The position numbers and the translations under genes were made by a program. The notes below the pieces were generated by a model, which saw only the letters and a list, made by a program, of their open reading frames with translations, was not told the DNA's origin and ran no database searches. Of a stretch of 64,000 bases of DNA, positions 15,956 to 25,083 are shown piece by piece. Within the stretch, counting starts at the first letter, position 1. The number at the start of each line of letters is the position of its first letter. Origin of the DNA: Photobacterium sp. CCB-ST2H9 (GTDB lineage: Bacteria; Pseudomonadota; Gammaproteobacteria; Enterobacterales; Vibrionaceae); contig NZ_CP100425.1 in assembly GCF_023151555.2 (NCBI RefSeq), positions 496,001 through 560,000 on the forward strand. Direction: 5' to 3'.

Positions 15956-17092
15956 TCAGATTTTTCCGTTGTTAAAATCTTTCTGGTAACGGGTGACTTT
16001 CTCCAGATATCGCCTGGCTTCTCCTTTCGGATGCTTGTTGGTCAGCGCCCAGAACACCTGATTGGGCTGCAACTGATTCAAATCCTGCATGGCGCGTTTG
16101 CGGTTACTGTGGAAAGTGCTCAATACACCGCCAGTACCGCCGTTATAGGCTGAAATCATGCTGTAGTGCAGCGAAAGCGGATTCCGGATTTCTTTCAGGT
16201 AACGGTTTTGCAGCAGGTAAAAATAGGCCGTGCCGGTATCAATATTATTTGCCGGATCAAACAGATATTGTGGTGAAGGGCGGCCGGAGCGTTTTTTCAC
16301 CAGTTTAAACACGTCCGCTCCCGCAGTTTTCGGGACGACCTGCATCAGACCATAGGCATTGGCCGGGCTGACGGCATAAGGGTTGAAGCTGCTTTCGGTT
16401 TTGATGATGGCGTAAATCAGGTCTTCTTTAATGCCATAGCGGCGAGAGGCCTCACGAACGATGTCCGCATATTTGTAGCTTCGTTTGTTGACGTGGTCGG
16501 CCACCATCGGGATATCCACATAGTATGCCTTCTGGTAACGGACGTTTTTGGTTTTCAGTTTGTTGTTGACCAGATATTCCGCAAAACGTTTGGCCCGCCA
16601 GGACCATTCAATCGACTTGCCGTCCTGATCCAGGATCTGTCCGAGCAGGAACGGGCTGCCGGACAGGGCAAAATCCTGCGCGGAGTACAGATCGACTTCT
16701 GCGGGATCGGCCGGTGTGAGCAGGGTGGTGGCGATCGCATCGATCAGGTGCTGTTTCGGGTTGGTGGTCGCTACGGTTTCTATCGTGACCATCCCCTTGT
16801 CAAAGTCGACATGGGCCCGGCTCTGGTAGCCATCAGTGTATTTTACGTAGTGGCGCTTGCTGGCCATGAGTACGTTATCATTCCCCCAGCGCTGTTTGAC
16901 CTGACCGCTGAAGGTTTGGATCAGGCGATCCAGGGCGGCGGTATCTTTCGTAAACTGGCCGGGTAAAGGAGCCAGATTTTTGGCAAAGCGGTTGGTTGGG
17001 GCGTAATCGACCTTATAGACTTTTTCGACTATTTCGCGGCTGCAGCCACTGAGGAGCAGCGTGAATGTGGCAAGGAGGAGTGCTTTCTTCAT
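15956..17092 (-). CDS. mltC: Membrane-bound lytic murein transglycosylase C
   Basis: A 378-residue outer-membrane lipoprotein that cleaves peptidoglycan between MurNAc and GlcNAc with formation of an anhydro product. The lipobox LLSGC puts the lipidated Cys at residue 17. A DUF3393-type N-terminal domain (about 30-190) is followed by the lysozyme-like SLT domain, with catalytic E233 in IIKTESSFNP and the conserved GLMQVVP segment. The start is at MKKALLL (17092), or 3 codons earlier at 17101; both have poor ribosome sites and lie directly after a strong hairpin. In the usual order it follows yggX and mutY on the same strand. Confidence 0.93.
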   Translation of the reverse strand: MKKALLLATFTLLLSGCSREIVEKVYKVDYAPTNRFAKNLAPLPGQFTKDTAALDRLIQTFSGQVKQRWGNDNVLMASKRHYVKYTDGYQSRAHVDFDKGMVTIETVATTNPKQHLIDAIATTLLTPADPAEVDLYSAQDFALSGSPFLLGQILDQDGKSIEWSWRAKRFAEYLVNNKLKTKNVRYQKAYYVDIPMVADHVNKRSYKYADIVREASRRYGIKEDLIYAIIKTESSFNPYAVSPANAYGLMQVVPKTAGADVFKLVKKRSGRPSPQYLFDPANNIDTGTAYFYLLQNRYLKEIRNPLSLHYSMISAYNGGTGGVLSTFHSNRKRAMQDLNQLQPNQVFWALTNKHPKGEARRYLEKVTRYQKDFNNGKI

Positions 17093-17105
17093 GTTCTGCA
17101 TATAA

Positions 17106-17145
17106 AAAATGACATCACTGGCGTTAAGCCAAATGATGTCATTTT
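17106..17145 (-). terminator. Hairpin with T-tract between yggX and mltC
   Basis: AAAATGACATCA and TGATGTCATTTT form a perfect 12-pair stem whose loop can pair further (TGGC/GCCA). On the minus strand it is followed by TTTTTTAT, so it has the form of an intrinsic terminator, ending 5 to 14 bases before the possible mltC start codons. Confidence 0.65.
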
Positions 17146-17151
17146 CCGTCC

Positions 17152-17182
17152 GGTCACGGTATGATTTTTGGTCACCGTGACC
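17152..17182 (-). promoter_or_regulatory. Second hairpin in the yggX-mltC gap
   Basis: GGTCACGGT and ACCGTGACC are a perfect 9-base inverted repeat with a 13-base loop, 6 bases from the next hairpin. It could be an RNA stem or a protein-binding palindrome. Confidence 0.4.
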
Positions 17183-17224
17183 TGAGAACGTGATGTTCAT
17201 GCACGCATCTGGTGCAGCAAGCAA

Positions 17225-17497
17225 TTACTCGCTTGGCGGGGTATAACCGTCGATGATGACGTCCTGGCCTTCAAACAGGAAGTTCACCATTTCTGTTTCC
17301 AGCAGCTTGCGGTGCTCCGGATCCATCATGTTCAGCTTTTTCTCATTGATCAGCATGGTCTGTTTGCTTTGCCATTCAGCCCAGGCTTCTTTGGAAATGT
17401 TGTCGAAAATGCGTTTACCCAGCTCACCCGGGTATAGCTGGAAATCCAGACCTTCAGCTTCTTTTTTCAGTCGGGCACAAAATACAGTACGGCTCAT
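17225..17497 (-). CDS. yggX: Fe(2+)-trafficking / oxidative-damage protection protein YggX
   Basis: A 90-residue cytoplasmic protein of normal family length. It starts [13 protein letters not shown], where Cys7 is the conserved residue linked to iron handling and protection of Fe-S clusters. The YPGELGKRI and [15 protein letters not shown] segments are typical. The start at 17497 has GAGG 5 bases upstream; an upstream in-frame ATG at 17512 would add five unconserved residues. It lies between mutY, itself an Fe-S enzyme, and mltC, as in E. coli. Confidence 0.95.
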   Translation of the reverse strand: MSRTVFCARLKKEAEGLDFQLYPGELGKRIFDNISKEAWAEWQSKQTMLINEKKLNMMDPEHRKLLETEMVNFLFEGQDVIIDGYTPPSE

Positions 17498-17664
17498 GGG
17501 ATCCTCAATCATGATTGGGCGGCAGTCTGACAGACTGCCAGAATCGAATGTCTGGTCACTAGTTTCCTGTTTCTGCCTGCGGGATTCAAGTTTGTTGGAT
17601 CAAGTGTCCGGACGTTCTCTGATGCTTTTTCCCATCTGTTCTCCGGGCGGGAAAAACAGATGCG

Positions 17665-18684
17665 TTAGTTTGATACCCGTTTCTCAATAAATTTTCGGAT
17701 CGGGGTCGGCAGTCCCAAATCACTGAGCGCATCAAGCGAAAACCACTGCTGATTGTCAGTCTGATCACCCAGACGATCCACGTGCCAGACACTGGCATTG
17801 AGTTTGTAGTGGGTAAAAGTGTGCTTAAAGGTGCCTTTCAGCTGCACATGATCCCCGAGCTGCTCCGGCTCCAGATAGATTTGCGGCAAGCACCAGAGCG
17901 CGCCCCAGATGCCATTATCTTCCCGTTTTTCCAGTAAGAGCTGACCGCCGGATTCAATCCACAGGAATTGCCCGGAACGGGTCGGGACGATTTTTTTAGG
18001 TTTGGGTGTCGGCAGCTCAGCGACACGGTTTGTCCTGAATGCAACACAGCTGTCCTGAAAGGCACAATCGTCACAAACCGGACTTTTCGGTTTGCACACC
18101 GTCGCGCCCATATCCAGCAGGCCCTGCGCAAAGGCGCGGTTGTGCTGTTGTGGGGTAAACTGCTCGGCATATTGCCAGAGCTGCTTGTCGACCTGCGTGG
18201 TGCCCGGGACGCCTTCAATGCCGAAAAACCGGCAAAAGAGACGTTTCACGTTACCATCCACAATCGGGCCATAGGTATTGTAAGCAAAAGAAGCAATGGC
18301 ACCTGCGGTATAGCGGCCGACTCCCGGGATCTTCAGAAGCTGATCGATTTGATCCGGAAACTGGCCGCCGCACTCATGCACAATGTATTGCGCGGCTTTT
18401 CTCAGATTCCTTGCCCGGGAGTAATAGCCCAGTCCCTGCCAGTGATTCATCACGTCATCTTCTGAGGCTGCAGCGAGCAGCTCGACGGTCGGAAAACTGT
18501 TCATCCAGCGTTCAAAGTAGGGAATGACCGTCGACACCTGCGTTTGCTGCAGCATGATTTCAGAAACCAGCACCCGGTAGGGCGTTGGATTTTGCTGCCA
18601 GGGTAAATCGTGGCGACCATGGGTCTGTTGCCATTGGATCAGCCGATCCTGGAATGTTTTGGGGGGCAAGGGAGATTGCGTCAT
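17665..18684 (-). CDS. mutY: A/G-specific adenine DNA glycosylase MutY
   Basis: A 339-residue base-excision repair enzyme that removes A mispaired with 8-oxoguanine. The helix-hairpin-helix segment LLKIPGVGRYTAGAI (116-130) is followed by catalytic D143; E42 in SEIMLQQTQV is the second catalytic residue. The [4Fe-4S] cluster ligands are C197, C204, C207 and C213 with C-X6-C-X2-C-X5-C spacing. A C-terminal Nudix-like domain (about 230-339) recognises 8-oxoG. The gene is divergent from trmB and heads the mutY-yggX-mltC group. Confidence 0.96.
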   Translation of the reverse strand: MTQSPLPPKTFQDRLIQWQQTHGRHDLPWQQNPTPYRVLVSEIMLQQTQVSTVIPYFERWMNSFPTVELLAAASEDDVMNHWQGLGYYSRARNLRKAAQYIVHECGGQFPDQIDQLLKIPGVGRYTAGAIASFAYNTYGPIVDGNVKRLFCRFFGIEGVPGTTQVDKQLWQYAEQFTPQQHNRAFAQGLLDMGATVCKPKSPVCDDCAFQDSCVAFRTNRVAELPTPKPKKIVPTRSGQFLWIESGGQLLLEKREDNGIWGALWCLPQIYLEPEQLGDHVQLKGTFKHTFTHYKLNASVWHVDRLGDQTDNQQWFSLDALSDLGLPTPIRKFIEKRVSN

Positions 18685-18944
18685 AAAATTTTCTTCACAG
18701 CTGCACTGTTCTGACAGCGTTCATTTTCGGAAATTATTCCTCTTCGATGCTGCAGTGCTTTGAAATGATTCATGTTGAACCCAGGTACCGCGGATTTGAT
18801 CTGGCTGTACCTTGTGTCCGCTTTATTCTGTTTGTCCGCAGAGACGACATTGCGGTGACGATTGCACCACAATCCGCTGTTGTCTTCAATGCGAATACGG
18901 CACTTGCACTTGTGCGCTAACTTTGGATAATGCCGGATCCGTTT

Positions 18945-18998
18945 ATACCAAACTGAAGAGAATTGCAGCTGGCGACAGCCTTCTCCTCAGTTTGGTAT
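18945..18998. repeat. 18-base inverted repeat upstream of trmB
   Basis: ATACCAAACTGAAGAGAA (18945-18962) and TTCTCCTCAGTTTGGTAT (18981-18998) are inverted with one non-Watson-Crick position; the loop contains a further GCTG/CAGC stem. It lies 36 bases before the trmB start, inside the 350-base mutY/trmB gap, which otherwise holds only the presumed divergent promoters. Confidence 0.7.
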
Positions 18999-19034
18999 CT
19001 GAAATTGATTAACCCATTTTTTAGGTAAGGACCC

Positions 19035-19772
19035 ATGAGCCAAGAATCCAGAACGAATGCTGACGTCACCCTGACGGAATACACGGAAGACGGAAAGCTG
19101 GTACGTAAAATCCGTAGCTTTGTCCGTCGTGAGGGCCGTTTAACCAAGGGCCAGCAACATGCTCTGGAAAATAACTGGCCAGCCATGGGGCTCGATTTTG
19201 AGCAAAAACCGCTGAACTGGACCGAAGTGTTCGGCCGTGACGGCCATGTGGTGCTGGAAATTGGCTTTGGTATGGGTGCCTCGCTGGTTGAAATGGCGAA
19301 AAACGCGCCGGAGAAAAACTTCGTCGGGATTGAAGTGCACAGTCCGGGTGTGGGTGCGTGTCTGATGGCTGCTGAAGAAGCAGGCCTGGCCAATCTGCGT
19401 GTAATGTGCCACGATGCCGTGGAAGTCTTTGATCACATGATCCCGGATGGCAGCCTGGATACCGTTCAGCTGTTCTTCCCGGACCCATGGCACAAAGCGC
19501 GTCACCACAAGCGTCGTATCGTCCAGCCAGCTTTTGTGGAAATGGTGCGTAAGAAGCTGAAGATCGGCGGTATTTTCCATATGGCTACTGACTGGGAAAA
19601 TTACGCTGAGCATATGGTGGAAGTGATGAATGTTGCTCCGGGCTATGCGAATACGGCCACAGACGGTGATTATATCCCGCGTCCGGACGATCGCCCGCTG
19701 ACCAAATTTGAAGCCCGCGGACATCGTCTGGGTCACGGTGTATGGGACATGAAGTTCGCCCGTACAGAATAA
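19035..19772 (+). CDS. trmB: tRNA (guanine-N7-)-methyltransferase
   Basis: A 245-residue SAM-dependent enzyme that makes m7G46 in the variable loop of tRNAs. The SAM-binding motif EIGFGMG is at 75-81, and the family signature [15 protein letters not shown] at about 147-161 is complete. The start ATG has TAAGGA 6 bases upstream. Length is normal. It is followed by a terminator and then glsB. Confidence 0.96.
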   Translation: MSQESRTNADVTLTEYTEDGKLVRKIRSFVRREGRLTKGQQHALENNWPAMGLDFEQKPLNWTEVFGRDGHVVLEIGFGMGASLVEMAKNAPEKNFVGIEVHSPGVGACLMAAEEAGLANLRVMCHDAVEVFDHMIPDGSLDTVQLFFPDPWHKARHHKRRIVQPAFVEMVRKKLKIGGIFHMATDWENYAEHMVEVMNVAPGYANTATDGDYIPRPDDRPLTKFEARGHRLGHGVWDMKFARTE

Positions 19773-19843
19773 TGTGCTATGGCTCATAGCCATTGGGGTT
19801 CAATATCGAATAAGATATGGGTCCTTTAAATACGATTAGCCTG

Positions 19844-19871
19844 AAAAGCCAGCCTTTGAGTTGGCTTTTTT
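19844..19871 (+). terminator. Rho-independent terminator after trmB
   Basis: AAAAGCCA and TGGCTTTT pair around a 10-base loop, and a T run follows. It lies 72 bases after the trmB stop and 19 bases before the glsB start. Confidence 0.75.
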
Positions 19872-19889
19872 GTCCTCTGGAGACAGTGA

Positions 19890-20810
19890 ATGAAGCCAAG
19901 TGAGCAGTTGCTGAATGACATTCTGGATGAAGTCCGGCCGTTGATTGGGCAGGGCAAGGTTGCCGATTATATTCCGGCCCTGGCCGAGGTACCGTCAGAC
20001 CGGCTGGGCATTGCCGTTTGTTATAACGACGGTGAGATTATTCAGGCTGGCGACAGCGACGTCGGCTTCTCGATTCAGTCGATCTCCAAAGTGCTCAGTC
20101 TGACGCTGGCCATGACGCTGTATGAAGCGGATGAGATCTGGTCCCGTGTCGGCAAAGAACCCTCAGGTCATGCGTTTAATTCCATGATTCAGCTGGAGAT
20201 GGAACACGGTATTCCCCGTAATCCCTTCATCAATGCCGGCGCGCTAGTGGTTTCTGATCTGCTGCACAGTCGCCTTTCTGCGCCGCAGTACCGGATGCTG
20301 GAGCTGGTCAGAACGCTGTCCTGCAACGCGAATGTGGTGTACGACAAAAATGTGGCCGCTTCTGAGATGCAGCACAGCGATCGCAATGCCGCGATTGCGT
20401 ATCTGATGCGCTCATTTGGTAACTTCGAGAATGAAGTGGTGCCGGTGCTGGGCAATTATTTCGGTTACTGTGCCCTGAAGATGAGCTGCGTGGATCTGGC
20501 CCGAACTTTCAGTTATCTGGCCAATAAAGGGCAGCCATTGTGCGCGGAAAAGCCGTTGATTTCACCGACACAAAGCAAACAGATCAATGCCTTGCTGGCA
20601 ACCTGCGGCCTGTACGACGGGGCGGGTGAGTTTGCTTACCGGGTCGGGATGCCGGGTAAATCCGGTGTCGGCGGCGGTATCGTTGCGATTGTGCCGGGTG
20701 AGATGTCGATTGCGGTCTGGTCTCCGGAGCTGGACGCCTCCGGGAACTCTGTTGCCGGTACGGCAGCACTGGAGCTGCTGGCTGAACGCATTGGCCGTTC
20801 GATTTTCTAG
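19890..20810 (+). CDS. glsB: Glutaminase B
   Basis: A 306-residue serine-dependent glutaminase (beta-lactamase-like fold) converting L-glutamine to glutamate and ammonia. The active-site Ser-Lys pair is S64/K67 in QSISKVLSL; conserved segments [17 protein letters not shown] and GKSGVGGGI are present. Length is as usual for the family. The start is preceded by CTGGAG. In vibrios glsB also lies between trmB and hemW. A perfect 14-pair hairpin follows the stop. Confidence 0.94.
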   Translation: MKPSEQLLNDILDEVRPLIGQGKVADYIPALAEVPSDRLGIAVCYNDGEIIQAGDSDVGFSIQSISKVLSLTLAMTLYEADEIWSRVGKEPSGHAFNSMIQLEMEHGIPRNPFINAGALVVSDLLHSRLSAPQYRMLELVRTLSCNANVVYDKNVAASEMQHSDRNAAIAYLMRSFGNFENEVVPVLGNYFGYCALKMSCVDLARTFSYLANKGQPLCAEKPLISPTQSKQINALLATCGLYDGAGEFAYRVGMPGKSGVGGGIVAIVPGEMSIAVWSPELDASGNSVAGTAALELLAERIGRSIF

Positions 20811-20845
20811 TTGGAATCTAATGCCTTGGAATTCAAGGTTTGAGC

Positions 20846-20875
20846 TTGTCGCTGGCAGATGTCTGCCAGCGACAA
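20846..20875. terminator. Hairpin between convergent glsB and hemW
   Basis: TTGTCGCTGGCAGA and TCTGCCAGCGACAA are perfectly inverted around two bases. It sits between the two converging stop codons and could end both transcripts, although T runs are short on both sides. Confidence 0.6.
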
Positions 20876-20882
20876 ATCGGCT

Positions 20883-22058
20883 TTAGTTGCTGTCTTCTTC
20901 GTCGTCTTCATCGACAAAGGCGGCCAGCAGGTCGTTGAGGAACAGCTTGCCCTGTTCGGTAATCTGCCAGCTGTTGCCCTGATCCAGCAGATACTCTTTG
21001 CCCAGCGCCCATTCAATCGGCGTCCGGATGCTGTCCAGCGGCAAGCCGGTGCGCGCAACGTAGTCCTGTTTCGGACAGGCCTCCAGCAGACGGAAACGGT
21101 TCATGAAAAACTCGAATGGCCGTTCGGTGTCTGCCACCTGCGTTTCCTGATCCAGATAAGGTTTCTGCGGATTCAGGTAACCGCGCGGATGTTTCACTTT
21201 CACCGTGCGGGTTATGGTGCCGTCAGCGAAGCTGATCTTCCCGTGTGCCCCGCAGCCGATGCCGAGGTAGTCACCAAAGCGCCAGTAGTTCAGATTGTGC
21301 TGACACTGCTTGCCCGGTTTGCTGTAGCCGGAAATTTCATACTGCTCATACCCGGCCGCGGCCAGCAGGGCATGTCCCTGCTCAAAGATATTCCACAAAT
21401 CGTCGTCATCCGGCAGCGTCGGTGGTTTTGAGTAAAACAGGGTGTTTGGCTCAATCGTCAGCTGGTACCAGGACAGATGCGGCGGATCTAAGGCGATCGC
21501 CTGTTTCAGATCGGACAGGGCATCCGCCACGCTCTGATCCGGCAGGCCGTGCATCAGATCCAGATTGAAGCTGTTCAGACCGGCTTCTTGGGCCAGTCCG
21601 GCAGCCCGGATTGCTTCCTCACAGCCGTGAATCCGGCCCAGACGCTTCAGCTTGTCATCCTGAAAACTCTGAACACCGATGGAAATCCGGTTCACGCCCG
21701 CCTCACGGTATGCCTGAAAGCGGCCCGCTTCAACGGTGCCCGGGTTCGCTTCCATGGTGATTTCGATTTGATCACTGAATGGAATACGGGCCTGAATACC
21801 CGCCAGCAGCCGCCCGATTTCCGGAGCTGAGATCAGGCTGGGGGTGCCGCCGCCAATAAAGATGGAATGCAGGGAGCGGCTGTTGTCCGTCAGCTGATAA
21901 CGGGCCAGATCCGTGTCGAGATCTTCCAGCAGCGCATCAATGTAATCCAGCTCCGGGATATCGTTTTTCAGTGCATGCGAATTGAAGTCACAGTACGGGC
22001 ACTTCTGGACACACCAGGGGATATGAACATACAGGCTCAGCGGTGGCGGTACTAACAT
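20883..22058 (-). CDS. hemW: Heme chaperone HemW (radical SAM)
   Basis: A 391-residue radical-SAM protein of the oxygen-independent coproporphyrinogen oxidase-like family; HemW binds heme and passes it to target proteins rather than acting as CPO. The [4Fe-4S] motif C16-X3-C20-X2-C23 (CVQKCPYC) has the HemW form and lacks the fourth Cys of HemN. The FIGGGTPSL and EANPGT segments bind SAM. Its start codon overlaps the rdgB stop (TGATG), so translation is probably coupled. Ends in an acidic tail. Confidence 0.95.
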   Translation of the reverse strand: MLVPPPLSLYVHIPWCVQKCPYCDFNSHALKNDIPELDYIDALLEDLDTDLARYQLTDNSRSLHSIFIGGGTPSLISAPEIGRLLAGIQARIPFSDQIEITMEANPGTVEAGRFQAYREAGVNRISIGVQSFQDDKLKRLGRIHGCEEAIRAAGLAQEAGLNSFNLDLMHGLPDQSVADALSDLKQAIALDPPHLSWYQLTIEPNTLFYSKPPTLPDDDDLWNIFEQGHALLAAAGYEQYEISGYSKPGKQCQHNLNYWRFGDYLGIGCGAHGKISFADGTITRTVKVKHPRGYLNPQKPYLDQETQVADTERPFEFFMNRFRLLEACPKQDYVARTGLPLDSIRTPIEWALGKEYLLDQGNSWQITEQGKLFLNDLLAAFVDEDDEEDSN

Positions 22059-22651
22059 CAGGCGTCCTTCAGGGCAGCAAAGAGTTGTTGCAGGGCTTTG
22101 CCGCGGTGTGACAGTTGTTTCTTACGCTCAGCAGCCAGTTCGGCTGAAGCGCAGTTTTCTTCCGGTACCCAGAAAACCGGATCGTAACCGAAGCCGTTTT
22201 CACCACGGGCTTCCGTCAGAATACGCCCTTCCCAGGTGCCATGGCAAACCAGCGGGGTTGGATCGTCAGCATGGCGCATCATCACCAGCACACAATGGAA
22301 ACGCGCGGTTCGCTCTGCCTCAGGCACCTCTTTCATGGCAACCAGCAGTTTCTCGAGATTCTGCAGGTCTGTGGCGTCTTCGCCGGCATAGCGGGCCGAA
22401 TAAATACCGGGTGCACCTTTCAGCGCATCGACTTCAAGACCAGAGTCGTCTGCAATCGCTGGCAGACCGGTTTCTCTGGCGGCATGGCGCGCTTTGATGA
22501 TGGCATTTTCAATAAAGGTGGTGCCGGTTTCGGCGACGTCAGAGACGTTCATATCGCTCTGGGCAATCACCTCGAAACCAAAATCAGCAAGCAGGTGAGC
22601 CATTTCACGGACTTTGCCCTGGTTACCGGTTGCGAGTACGAGTTTGCTCAT
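22058..22651 (-). CDS. rdgB: dITP/XTP pyrophosphatase (RdgB/HAM1)
   Basis: A 197-residue house-cleaning enzyme that hydrolyses dITP, ITP and XTP to monophosphates, keeping deaminated purines out of DNA. It starts [15 protein letters not shown], the substrate-binding motif, and has [11 protein letters not shown] and [14 protein letters not shown] 22651 has AGGAG 5 bases upstream; longer in-frame forms lack similarity. The last base of its stop is shared with the hemW start, forming an rdgB-hemW pair. Confidence 0.96.
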   Translation of the reverse strand: MSKLVLATGNQGKVREMAHLLADFGFEVIAQSDMNVSDVAETGTTFIENAIIKARHAARETGLPAIADDSGLEVDALKGAPGIYSARYAGEDATDLQNLEKLLVAMKEVPEAERTARFHCVLVMMRHADDPTPLVCHGTWEGRILTEARGENGFGYDPVFWVPEENCASAELAAERKKQLSHRGKALQQLFAALKDA

Positions 22652-22722
22652 GATGACTCCTGGTTTGTGTGGCTGGGGAGAGGGGGGCCTATGATACCCA
22701 CAGGCAGCCCAAAAGCCAAAGA

Positions 22723-22755
22723 CAGAAAAAGAAGGAATGGATCCTTCTTTTTCTG
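22723..22755. terminator. Bidirectional terminator-like hairpin between DUF4426 gene and rdgB
   Basis: CAGAAAAAGAAGGA and TCCTTCTTTTTCTG are perfectly inverted around ATGGA. The T-rich arm on each strand gives it terminator character for the DUF4426 gene on the minus strand. Confidence 0.65.
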
Positions 22756-22805
22756 CGGGCAGAGCTTGAGATGTGCGGGGAATGGCCCGCACTGAACCGG
22801 GAGGC

Positions 22806-23234
22806 TTATTCGGCGAAGTAAGTCTGCTCGAACTGGATATTGCCGCGGGTCGATTGACGTGAGACGTCAATGTTGAACCGAAAGCGTTCCTCATTGGCAT
22901 GGGACAGCTCAGCGATATAGTAAATGGCATCCCCTTCGCGGATCTCGCGGAAGGTCAGGTTCTTCTCATTGCCGACCAGGTTCCGCGCTGTTCCTTTCAC
23001 CACAGCGGCAACGGCGGGTTTTCCTTCGGCAGTGGTATCAAGTACGGTGACATTGATCAGTGCGGAGTAACGGCTGCGCTGAATCCGGTAAGTCTTCGCG
23101 ATTTCCGGGGTCAGAAATGTCGAAGGGAAGGTGGAATAGTGAACTTCCAGTTCGCCGATATTCTTGAGTTGCTCGGCATGAACGGGGAGGGAAAGGCCGA
23201 GTAAAGCAATAAAAGCAACAAGTAACTGTTTCAT
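22806..23234 (-). CDS. DUF4426 domain periplasmic protein
   Basis: A 142-residue protein with a signal peptide ([20 protein letters not shown]) and one beta-rich domain of the DUF4426 type, a family known mainly from vibrios, Shewanella and pseudomonads next to rdgB or proC. Conserved-looking parts are [18 protein letters not shown] and the terminal FEQTYF. ATG 23234 has AAGGA 8 bases upstream. Function unknown; location periplasmic by signal peptide. Confidence 0.8.
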   Translation of the reverse strand: MKQLLVAFIALLGLSLPVHAEQLKNIGELEVHYSTFPSTFLTPEIAKTYRIQRSRYSALINVTVLDTTAEGKPAVAAVVKGTARNLVGNEKNLTFREIREGDAIYYIAELSHANEERFRFNIDVSRQSTRGNIQFEQTYFAE

Positions 23235-23358
23235 AAGGCTGTCCTTTAATCCTGTTGAGATGAGTCTCATGATATAAGACCTTACACTCCAAGGGGATAT
23301 TGCTGCATTCTTTATAGTATAGAGTGACTTGCTTTGACCAGCTGTACGAGGCTGAGAT

Positions 23359-23652
23359 TCACAGCATGTGACGAAAAAGATCCGGAATCACCTGAGGTGA
23401 TTGTATGCGGATTTGCTTATGCCGCCCGGTTTCTCCTTTTTCTATCACTACCTGGCCTTTGGCAACCCTGAACTGTTTGGCCAGGTATTTCACCAGATGG
23501 CTGTTCGCTTTGCCGTCAACAGGCGGTGCCGTGATGGCAACCTTCACTTCATCACCATGCAGGCCAACCAGCTGATCCCGGCTGGCCTTGGGCTGAACGT
23601 AAAAGCGGATCACCAGATCCGCTTTATCCTGACTGACGGCTTGCTGCGTCAT
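23359..23652 (-). CDS. yggU: DUF167 family protein YggU
   Basis: A 97-residue small alpha/beta protein. The PPVDGKAN segment, then the [12 protein letters not shown] end, are the YggU/DUF167 hallmark. The function is unknown in all bacteria. It overlaps the yggT stop by four bases (ATGA), so the two are translationally coupled. Confidence 0.93.
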   Translation of the reverse strand: MTQQAVSQDKADLVIRFYVQPKASRDQLVGLHGDEVKVAITAPPVDGKANSHLVKYLAKQFRVAKGQVVIEKGETGRHKQIRIQSPQVIPDLFRHML

Positions 23653-24206
23653 AGCTGGAACCAGATCGGGCCAATCAGATCACCGATCAGGATGTTGGCA
23701 AATTGCAGGCCGATGAAAAGAACCAGCACACTCAGATCCAGACCACCCATCACCGGAATGAAGCGACGGATTGGCGCGGTCATCGGTTCGGTCAGCTGGT
23801 GCATCACGTATTCAATCGGGCTGCGGCCCTGGCTGACCCAGCTGAGAATGGCACGGATCAGCAGAACCCAGAACACCAGGCCTCCTGCGGCCTTGAGCAG
23901 TGACAGACCTGAAATCCAGAACAGATCAATGCTGAATGCCACGCCACCTTTGGTCAGGACCAATTGCAGGATGACAAATTTAGCGATTGTCAGCAGATAA
24001 GCAAACAGCAGAGTTGCCAGATCCAACGCGCCAATTGACGGGATTAAACGGCGCAGCGGACCAACCACGGGCTGGGTTGCCTTTACCACGAACTGGGAGA
24101 ACGGATTATAGAAATCCGCTCTGGCCCACTGAAGCCACAAGCGCAGCAGTACCACCATAATGTACAGATCGAACGCTGTACTGACTAAAAAACCAATTGA
24201 GTTCAT
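23649..24206 (-). CDS. yggT: YggT family inner-membrane protein
   Basis: A 185-residue membrane protein made of two similar halves, each with two hydrophobic helices and a conserved PF.. / PI(R)R(L/F)IP motif (residues about 45-55 and 140-150, [11 protein letters not shown] and [12 protein letters not shown]). Members have been linked to osmotic tolerance and, in other phyla, to membrane shape or division; the role is uncertain. It sits in a yggS-proC-yggT-yggU series, the classical proteobacterial order. Confidence 0.93.
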   Translation of the reverse strand: MNSIGFLVSTAFDLYIMVVLLRLWLQWARADFYNPFSQFVVKATQPVVGPLRRLIPSIGALDLATLLFAYLLTIAKFVILQLVLTKGGVAFSIDLFWISGLSLLKAAGGLVFWVLLIRAILSWVSQGRSPIEYVMHQLTEPMTAPIRRFIPVMGGLDLSVLVLFIGLQFANILIGDLIGPIWFQL

Positions 24207-24215
24207 AAGGTTACC

Positions 24216-25034
24216 TTAAAACAATTTTTCCATTTCCTGTGCGCGGCTGACAGCGGCCTGCATTGCTTTCGCTACGATATCACTAAGTTGCGCTTCGTTA
24301 AATGTACGGATCGCTTCGGCGGTCGTGCCGCCTTTCGAGGTGACCTGTTCACGCAAAGTCGACAGTTCTGTGTCCGGGTTGGCGAGCACCATGCCTGCAG
24401 CGCCTGCAGCAGCTTGCTGAACCAGTTCTCGGGCCGTGTCTTTATCAAATCCCTGACGAATGGCCTCGTTTTGCATCGCTTCCATGAACAGGAAGAAATA
24501 CGCCGGTGCACTGCCGGCCGCGGCAATCACGCCATTGATCCCGGATTCTTCTGATACCCAGCAGGTTTTTCCGACCGCGGCCATCAGGTCATCGGAGAAG
24601 GTACGGTCCGTCTCGCTGACGTCAGCACCGGCATACATACCGCTCATTCCTTTGCCGATCAGTGACGGAGTATTTGGCATAACGCGAACCAGACTGACTT
24701 TTGCTGCCAGCATTTCCTGCAAGCGGGCGACAGAAATTCCAGCCGCAATGGAGATCACCAGTTTATCTTTGAAATCAATCGACTGAAGCGGCTGACACAC
24801 GGTTTCCATCAGCTGGGGTTTGACCGCCAGGACAATGACATCGGCCTGTTGTGCTGCGCGCAGGTTGTCATGATCGGTATGGATACCGTAATCGCGGGCC
24901 AGGGGTTCACGACGTTCAGCGCTGGGCGCCGTTGCGGTGATCTGTTCAGCCGGATAACCGCTGGCGACCAGTCCGGCAATGATAGAGCGGGCCATATTGC
25001 CGGCACCGATGAATGCGATCGAACGATGTTCCAT
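24216..25034 (-). CDS. proC: Pyrroline-5-carboxylate reductase
   Basis: A 272-residue cytoplasmic enzyme for the last step of proline synthesis, NAD(P)H-dependent reduction of pyrroline-5-carboxylate. The Rossmann motif FIGAGNMA (8-15) opens the protein; VRVMPNTP, the ATGSAPAYF-like segment AAGSAPAYF and the C-terminal SKGGTTAEA complete the family signature. AAGGA lies 8 bases before the start. Ten bases separate it from yggT. Confidence 0.96.
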   Translation of the reverse strand: MEHRSIAFIGAGNMARSIIAGLVASGYPAEQITATAPSAERREPLARDYGIHTDHDNLRAAQQADVIVLAVKPQLMETVCQPLQSIDFKDKLVISIAAGISVARLQEMLAAKVSLVRVMPNTPSLIGKGMSGMYAGADVSETDRTFSDDLMAAVGKTCWVSEESGINGVIAAAGSAPAYFFLFMEAMQNEAIRQGFDKDTARELVQQAAAGAAGMVLANPDTELSTLREQVTSKGGTTAEAIRTFNEAQLSDIVAKAMQAAVSRAQEMEKLF

Positions 25035-25083
25035 GAAAAAATCCTTCTAAAATGATGAGAAACGTCTGCCTTTTCAGGCGGCG

